Assembly: GCA_945861935.1 (NCBI GenBank)
Contig: CAMAVU010000010.1
Coordinates: 1 to 36,419, forward strand
Direction: 5' to 3'
Length of the DNA: 36,419 nucleotides
Origin: Bifidobacterium breve
GTDB lineage: Bacteria > Actinomycetota > Thermoleophilia > Miltoncostaeales > Miltoncostaeaceae
Both the position numbers and the translations under genes were made by a program. Shown piece after piece: positions 31,816 through 36,419 of this stretch (its first letter is position 1; the number at the start of each line of letters is the position of its first letter). The notes below the pieces were generated by a model. The model searched no databases, was not told the DNA's origin, and saw nothing but the letters and a program-made list of their open reading frames with translations.

Positions 31816-32678
31816 TCCCTCTCCTTGCGCCCATGGCGGACGCGGGCGAGCAGCGACCAGAACGCGCTCCGCGGATCAACGGGGGGGGAATCCTCCCCCA
31901 TCCGGTGCGAGATACGTTGCGTGGCCGCCGCGAGTGCGACGGTCGAGGCCCAGGCGACAGCGCCGCGCACCATCCACCGGGGGGCTGGAACGATACGCGA
32001 CGCGCCACGGGCGACGCCGGCGATGACGAGGCTGCTGCCGATGGCAGCGCCGATCTCCGGGAGGCGCCGGGCATCGAGCCGATGCCCCTCCGCCGACCCG
32101 ACCCGGACCACCATGGCCAGCTGCGCGGCCGAGGCCCCGGGGAACCAGTTGAGCGCCCCGGCCACCGCGGACTCACGGGCGGCGGACGCGACGAGGCTGC
32201 GGCGGACGGGCTCGCGGAGTGCCGGGTAGCGGCGGGCGGCGGACACCTCGGCATCCCCCAGAGCCCGGACGATGCCGTCGGTGATGAGGCGGACCGACCC
32301 GGCGGACCGGAGATCGGCCGCGAACGCGAGGTCGCCGATGGTGACATCAGGCTCTGCGAGCAGTTCGGCCTCGCGGGCCGCACGGCGGTGCGCCGGGACG
32401 ATCACCGCGATGAGTGTGCGACGGTCCTGACGCCTGCGGGCAGCCGCCTCGCGTGCGGCGGCACGGGCGTCGTCGTCGATGCCCAGGGGGATCACCAGCA
32501 GGTCGGCGTTGGGCCGGTCCCCGGCGGGAATGCCGAGCAACCCCGACAACCGCTCCGTGAGCGCCGGATCGCCGGGAAGGATCGCGACGATCCCCCCCTC
32601 GAGAGCCTCGTCGTGGTACCGCTTGGTGTCCCTCGCAAATGTGCCGGCGCGCTTCGCCAGCGTGGTGATGGCACCCAC
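31812..32678 (-). CDS. DUF697-like protein with degenerate GTPase-like N-terminus
   Basis: 288-aa protein of unknown function. The C-terminal part (about 165-265) resembles the DUF697 domain that often follows GTPase domains: NWFPGASAAQLAMVVRVGSA, then APRWMVRGAVAWASTVALAA, with hydrophobic helices that may touch or span the membrane. The N-terminal part has a Rossmann-like pattern (GGIVAILPGDPALTERLSGLL, DLLVIPLGID, RTLIAVIVPAH) but no GKS/T, so it probably does not bind nucleotide in the usual way. GTG 32678 has GGAGGG at 8-nt spacing and follows rodA by two bases. Its position between the elongasome genes and rng suggests co-expression only. Identification of DUF697 is from memory of the family. 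Confidence 0.72.
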   Translation of the reverse strand: MGAITTLAKRAGTFARDTKRYHDEALEGGIVAILPGDPALTERLSGLLGIPAGDRPNADLLVIPLGIDDDARAAAREAAARRRQDRRTLIAVIVPAHRRAAREAELLAEPDVTIGDLAFAADLRSAGSVRLITDGIVRALGDAEVSAARRYPALREPVRRSLVASAARESAVAGALNWFPGASAAQLAMVVRVGSAEGHRLDARRLPEIGAAIGSSLVIAGVARGASRIVPAPRWMVRGAVAWASTVALAAATQRISHRMGEDSPPVDPRSAFWSLLARVRHGRKERD

Positions 32679-32680
32679 TC

Positions 32681-33859
32681 CTACACCCTCCGCGGCTGGA
32701 GCCCGTGCCCGCGCTGGCCGATGCGTAGGAGGACGCCGACGGCGACCAGGTTGGTCAGGGTGTGGCTCCCGCCGTACGACATGAATGGCAGCGGGATTCC
32801 GGTGATGGGCATGATCCCCACGTTCATCCCGATGTTAACGAACACCTGAAACGCGAGCATGGCCGTAAGGCCGGCTGCGATCAGTCGCTCCATCTCGGTC
32901 CCCGCGGATCGCATGATCACCATCGCCCGCCAGATGATCACGAAGTAGAGGGCGATGAGCAGCCCGGCCCCGAGGAAACCGAACATCTCGGCCACGACGG
33001 CGAAGATGAAGTCGGTGTGGTGCTCGGGCAGGAAGTCGTTGATGGTCTGGGTGGCGCCGCTCGGCCCCTTCCCGAACGCGCCCCCCGACCCGATGGCCAC
33101 CTTGCTCTGCTCCAACTGGTACCGGGTATCGGACCTGTCGGCCCCGGAGTCCACGAACGCCGTGAGGCGGTCCACCTGGTACGGCTGCAGCACATTCACG
33201 CCGATGGCCGGCAGGGCGTAGAGGACGAGGGCGACGACCGCCATGACCACCGCGGCGAACACGATGAAATGGGTGATGGGCTGCCCCGCCACCCACAGGA
33301 TGGCCAAGGCGATGGCCGCGTATACGAGCGACGTGCCCAGATCGGGCTGCAGGAACACGATGCCCGCGGGAAGAGCGGTGACCGCCGCCACGAGGAGCGA
33401 CATCCGCGCCGAGTCCATGGACCTGATGCGCTCGACAACGAGAACCGCGATGACGAAGGCGATGACCACCTTGCCGAGTTCGGAGGGCTGCAGCCGGATG
33501 GGACCGAGTTCGATCCACCGGGTGGAACCGCGTGCCGAGGACCCGAGCACGAGCACGATCCCGAGGGCGGCGATGAGCATGGCGTAGAGCGTCCACGCGG
33601 AGCGCGAGAGGCGCTCCAGATCGAGCCTCAGGACGAAGAACAACGCGACGAGACCGATCAGCGTGTACGCGACCTGCCGGCTGAAGAAGAAATCGGGGTC
33701 CACGGGGATGTCACCTTCGGTGGCAACCATCACCATGTAGACGCCGAACCCGGATACCAGAAGCGCCGCCCCGAGCAGCCACAGGTCCAGCCCCGCCACG
33801 GCGGACTGCGCACGGCCACGCACGCTGCCGGCATCCACCTGCCCGGGGAGGGTGGCCAT
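32681..33859 (-). CDS. rodA: Peptidoglycan glycosyltransferase RodA
   Basis: SEDS-family polymerase of the rod complex, 392 aa with about ten transmembrane segments, which polymerises lipid II with PBP2. Diagnostic blocks are RGSTRWIELGPIRLQPSELGK, QPDLGTSLVY, LPEHHTDFIFAVVAEMFGFLG and the C-terminal GIPLPFMSYGGSHTLTNL. ATG 33859 has AAGGAG five bases upstream and overlaps the mrdA stop by one base (TGATG). A longer frame to 33928 overlaps mrdA and lacks family similarity. Confidence 0.97.
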   Translation of the reverse strand: MATLPGQVDAGSVRGRAQSAVAGLDLWLLGAALLVSGFGVYMVMVATEGDIPVDPDFFFSRQVAYTLIGLVALFFVLRLDLERLSRSAWTLYAMLIAALGIVLVLGSSARGSTRWIELGPIRLQPSELGKVVIAFVIAVLVVERIRSMDSARMSLLVAAVTALPAGIVFLQPDLGTSLVYAAIALAILWVAGQPITHFIVFAAVVMAVVALVLYALPAIGVNVLQPYQVDRLTAFVDSGADRSDTRYQLEQSKVAIGSGGAFGKGPSGATQTINDFLPEHHTDFIFAVVAEMFGFLGAGLLIALYFVIIWRAMVIMRSAGTEMERLIAAGLTAMLAFQVFVNIGMNVGIMPITGIPLPFMSYGGSHTLTNLVAVGVLLRIGQRGHGLQPRRV

Positions 33860-35796
33860 CAGTTCTCCTTCGCGCCGGATCCGCAGCGTTCCGGGTCGAA
33901 GCCCAGATACGCACCGATCGTCTGGCACGCCGCCGGGGCCGCCGCGTTCGCCCCCTGACCGCCGCGCTCGATGACGATCGCGACGACGATCCTGGGGTCG
34001 TCCCCGGGCGCGTAGCCCACATACCAGGCGTGGTCAATGCCACTGGGGTTCTCGGCCGTGCCGGTCTTCCCCGCAACCCGGAATGCCGTCGGCAGGGCAC
34101 CGAAGACGGGTGTGGCCGTTCCCCCGGTCCCGTTGGCGGCCCGGCGCAGCCCGACACGGACGAGATTCAGGTGGTTCTGGGTGATCCCGACCGACCGCGT
34201 GGCGCGCCCACTCACGAGATCGCGCATGACCCGCCCGTCGCCGTCCACCACCGCGCGGCCGAGAGTGGGGGTCACCAGAGTGCCGCCGTTGGCGATGGCC
34301 GCATACGCGACGGCCATCTGGATCGGGGTCACCAGCACGTTGCCCTGGCCGATGGACATGTTGACGGAGTCGCCGGGGCGCCATGAGCAGTTGATGGGAT
34401 CGGTCTCCCGGTCACATGTGCGGCGCTTGAAGGCGAGGTCCGGAACGAGGCCGGAGCTCTCCCCCTCGGTCAGGTCGATCCCCGTCGGACCGCCGAGGCC
34501 GAACCGGCGCGACCAGTCCTGCAGAGGCCATCCCTGGCGACGATATGACCGGTCGGCGATTTCATAGAAGAAGGTGTCACTGGACACCTCGAGGGCCGTC
34601 GTGAGATCGATGGTCCCATGGTCCAGATTGTTGAAGCCACGGAAGCGGGTCTTGTACAGGACCACCGAACCCGGGGAATCGATCATCTCGCCCGGCGTGT
34701 AGAGACCCGACCCCAGCGCGGCCGCGGCGGTGATCGCCTTGAACGTGGACGCGGCCGGGTACTCGCCGGCGATCGCCCGGTCGAGCAGCGGGCGGCTTGG
34801 GCTGGTAAGCAGGCGCTCCACGTCGCGCGATGAGCCCGACTCGAAGGTGCCGGGAAAGAAGGTGGGATATGAGGCCAGTGCCAGGACCGCCCCCGTCTGG
34901 GGGTCGAGGACCACACCCCCGGCCCCCGTGGACGTTCCCGACCAGACGACCTGCTCGCGCAGAGCCGCCTCGAGCGCTATCTGCACGCGGAGGTCAATCG
35001 AGAGCCTGAGCGTCTCGCCCGGCTTGGGCGGCGTGCGCGCGAGGACCCCGCGACCGACCACCTCGCCGCGCGCATCCACCTCAACCTGCTCGTAGCCGTC
35101 GATGCCCCGCAGGTACTGCTCGTACTCGGCCTCGACGCCCGCCCGGCCGACCGTCTCGTTCCCCAGGTACCCGCGTTCCTGGTAGTCGCCCGCCGACTCC
35201 ACCGGGATGGCACCGGTGTACCCGACGAGATGCGCCGCCGTGCTGCCCTGCGGATAGTCACGCACGTACGCGGTGCGCAAACGGATGCCCGGCAGTTGCA
35301 TCCGCCGCTCCTCCACATATGCCTGGAGCGCGGGGCCGGTCTCCTCCTCGAGCACGACCGGCTCGAAGGGGCGGGCCTTCTGGGATTTGCGGACCTTCGC
35401 GGTGAAGTACCCCGGGCGATGGCCAAGCGCAACGGAGAGCCTCCTGAGTACGGCCTCGCCGTGCGCGCCCGTGAGCAACTGGGGTTCCGCGACCAGATTC
35501 AGTACCTCCCGGCTCGTCACCAGAGGCGCTCCATGCCGGTCCGTGATGGCCCCCCGGGGCGCCTCGGTGATGATGGTCCGCATGCGGTTGGCCTCGGCGC
35601 GCTCCTGATATTCGCCCCCGCCGATGATCTGGAGGAACCACAGGCGGGCCGCCAGGACCCCGAGCAGGACGAGCACGACCGTGGCGAACGAGGTCATCCG
35701 TAACACGGACCGCGGCGGACGGCGCCGGCGGGGCCGGCGGGGCCGGGGTCGCTCGCCGGGGGGGAGGTCCGGCGGCAGTGGGGAGAGCGTGCTCAC
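33859..35796 (-). CDS. mrdA: Penicillin-binding protein 2 (transpeptidase)
   Basis: Class B PBP of the elongasome, 645 aa. A basic cytoplasmic tail (RPRPRRPRRRRPP) precedes one transmembrane anchor at about 36-57. The PBP dimer domain follows (about 77-260). The transpeptidase domain has STFK (350-353, active Ser350), SSD (405-407) as the second motif and KTGTAE (577-582). SSD replaces SxN, as is usual in PBP2. GTG 35796 overlaps the mreD stop as GTGA. Next to rodA, its glycosyltransferase partner. Confidence 0.96.
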   Translation of the reverse strand: MSTLSPLPPDLPPGERPRPRRPRRRRPPRSVLRMTSFATVVLVLLGVLAARLWFLQIIGGGEYQERAEANRMRTIITEAPRGAITDRHGAPLVTSREVLNLVAEPQLLTGAHGEAVLRRLSVALGHRPGYFTAKVRKSQKARPFEPVVLEEETGPALQAYVEERRMQLPGIRLRTAYVRDYPQGSTAAHLVGYTGAIPVESAGDYQERGYLGNETVGRAGVEAEYEQYLRGIDGYEQVEVDARGEVVGRGVLARTPPKPGETLRLSIDLRVQIALEAALREQVVWSGTSTGAGGVVLDPQTGAVLALASYPTFFPGTFESGSSRDVERLLTSPSRPLLDRAIAGEYPAASTFKAITAAAALGSGLYTPGEMIDSPGSVVLYKTRFRGFNNLDHGTIDLTTALEVSSDTFFYEIADRSYRRQGWPLQDWSRRFGLGGPTGIDLTEGESSGLVPDLAFKRRTCDRETDPINCSWRPGDSVNMSIGQGNVLVTPIQMAVAYAAIANGGTLVTPTLGRAVVDGDGRVMRDLVSGRATRSVGITQNHLNLVRVGLRRAANGTGGTATPVFGALPTAFRVAGKTGTAENPSGIDHAWYVGYAPGDDPRIVVAIVIERGGQGANAAAPAACQTIGAYLGFDPERCGSGAKEN

Positions 35797-36398
35797 GACG
35801 GGAACATCCCCGGTTCCACATCCGCCGGCGCGCCCAGCAGTCGCCGCGCGACGAGCAGCACCGGGAATCCCACAAGGCCCGTCAGGACGACGGTGGGCAC
35901 GACGATCCGGGCCGCGACGGCCGACATGGCGAGATCGGTGCCGAGGAGGACCTGAAACACCGCGTAACCCACCTGCACGAACGCGCAGGCGGCCAGGACC
36001 AGCACCATGGGCAGACCCAGACTCTCAGCCTCGGGCCGGTCCACGAAGCGTCCGCACCAGTAGCCAGCAGCGAGATACAGGAGGGCGAGGACGCCGAGGG
36101 TGCCGACGGGGGTGGTGAGCTCCACCAGCAGGCCGCAGCCGAAGCCGGTGACGGCACCGACAAACGGCCCGCGCAGGACGGCGACGATGACCACGAGCGC
36201 AATGGCGATGTCGGGCGCCCCGTCCGAGACCATGAGGTACGGCATGAGCGTGACCTGCAGCAGCACCGCGATGGCGGCCATGATGGCCACCCGGCCCAAA
36301 TGGTCGGGCTTGCCCTGCAGGGCGCGGATCCGTCCGACCGGCAGCGGGCGGGCCGGCTCGATCTCATCCGTGGTCAGATCGCCCACGGGTGGGCTCAC
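35793..36398 (-). CDS. mreD: Rod shape-determining protein MreD
   Basis: Integral membrane component of the rod/elongasome complex, 201 aa with about five hydrophobic helices. MreD sequences are poorly conserved; the call rests on size, hydrophobicity, the PDIAIALVVIVAVLRGPFVG and GFGCGLLVEL segments, and its position directly upstream of mrdA-rodA. A charged N-terminal stretch of about 35 residues precedes the first helix, so a later start is possible. GTG 36398 overlaps an upstream stop as GTGA. Confidence 0.88.
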   Translation of the reverse strand: MSPPVGDLTTDEIEPARPLPVGRIRALQGKPDHLGRVAIMAAIAVLLQVTLMPYLMVSDGAPDIAIALVVIVAVLRGPFVGAVTGFGCGLLVELTTPVGTLGVLALLYLAAGYWCGRFVDRPEAESLGLPMVLVLAACAFVQVGYAVFQVLLGTDLAMSAVAARIVVPTVVLTGLVGFPVLLVARRLLGAPADVEPGMFPS

Positions 36399-36419
36399 CC
36401 CTCGGCGCGGCGCCGCGCC
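36395..36419 (-). CDS. 3' end of upstream gene, presumably mreC (partial)
   Basis: The window ends inside this gene. Reading the minus strand into TGA at 36397-36395 gives ...ARRRAEG and stop. The GTGA overlap with mreD implies a coupled upstream gene, and by conserved order it should be mreC. Seven residues cannot confirm this. Confidence 0.4.

Overview
High-GC (about 70%) chromosomal DNA. Gene order and codon use suggest an actinobacterium, perhaps a deep-branching Thermoleophilia-like lineage: GTG starts are common, rodA/mrdA/mreD are present, and a DUF697-like protein and a DgkA-PAP2 fusion sit among housekeeping genes. The taxonomic call is inference. Almost every gene lies on the minus strand, so transcription runs from right to left. 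The exceptions are rpsT and a small mixed-strand patch at about 21.4-25.2 kb.

Layout from right to left. (1) 36.4-25.2 kb: end of a presumed mreC, mreD, mrdA (PBP2), rodA, a DUF697-like gene, RNase E/G, rplU, rpmA, a short obg, proB, proA, nadD, rsfS and tRNA-Ala(GGC). This combines cell-wall elongation, ribosome assembly and proline/NAD synthesis. (2) 25.2-21.4 kb: accessory patch with two paralogous four-cysteine lipoproteins, an intact DHA2-type MFS exporter, a decayed second copy of its 3' end, a cold-shock gene with strong hairpins behind it, and a GNAT acetyltransferase. (3) 21.4-14.8 kb: leuS, comEA, comEC and holA (DNA uptake plus clamp-loader delta). (4) 14.7-12.8 kb: a secreted pentapeptide-repeat protein followed by a frameshifted remnant of a second copy. 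(5) 12.5-0.1 kb: rpsT (+), divergent from a 13-gene run murJ, lepA, hemW, hrcA, unknown gene, dnaJ, prmA, rsmE, HIT, phoH, ybeY, dgkA-PAP2, era. Many of these genes are coupled by GTGA, ATGA or TGATG overlaps. (6) 1-110: an inverted-repeat element with a tandem repeat, cut by the window edge.

Most of the window is conserved core genome. The most interesting observations are: a recurring promoter layout (TANNNT, exactly 6 nt, start codon) before five genes, implying leaderless mRNAs; the duplicated and partly decayed exporter/lipoprotein module; the decayed pentapeptide paralogue; probable non-ATG/GTG/TTG starts for RNase E/G and the acetyltransferase; a short, motif-divergent Obg; and an unrecognised acidic protein at the hrcA-dnaJ position where grpE often sits. 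No phage, IS transposase, CRISPR array or obvious defence system was found.
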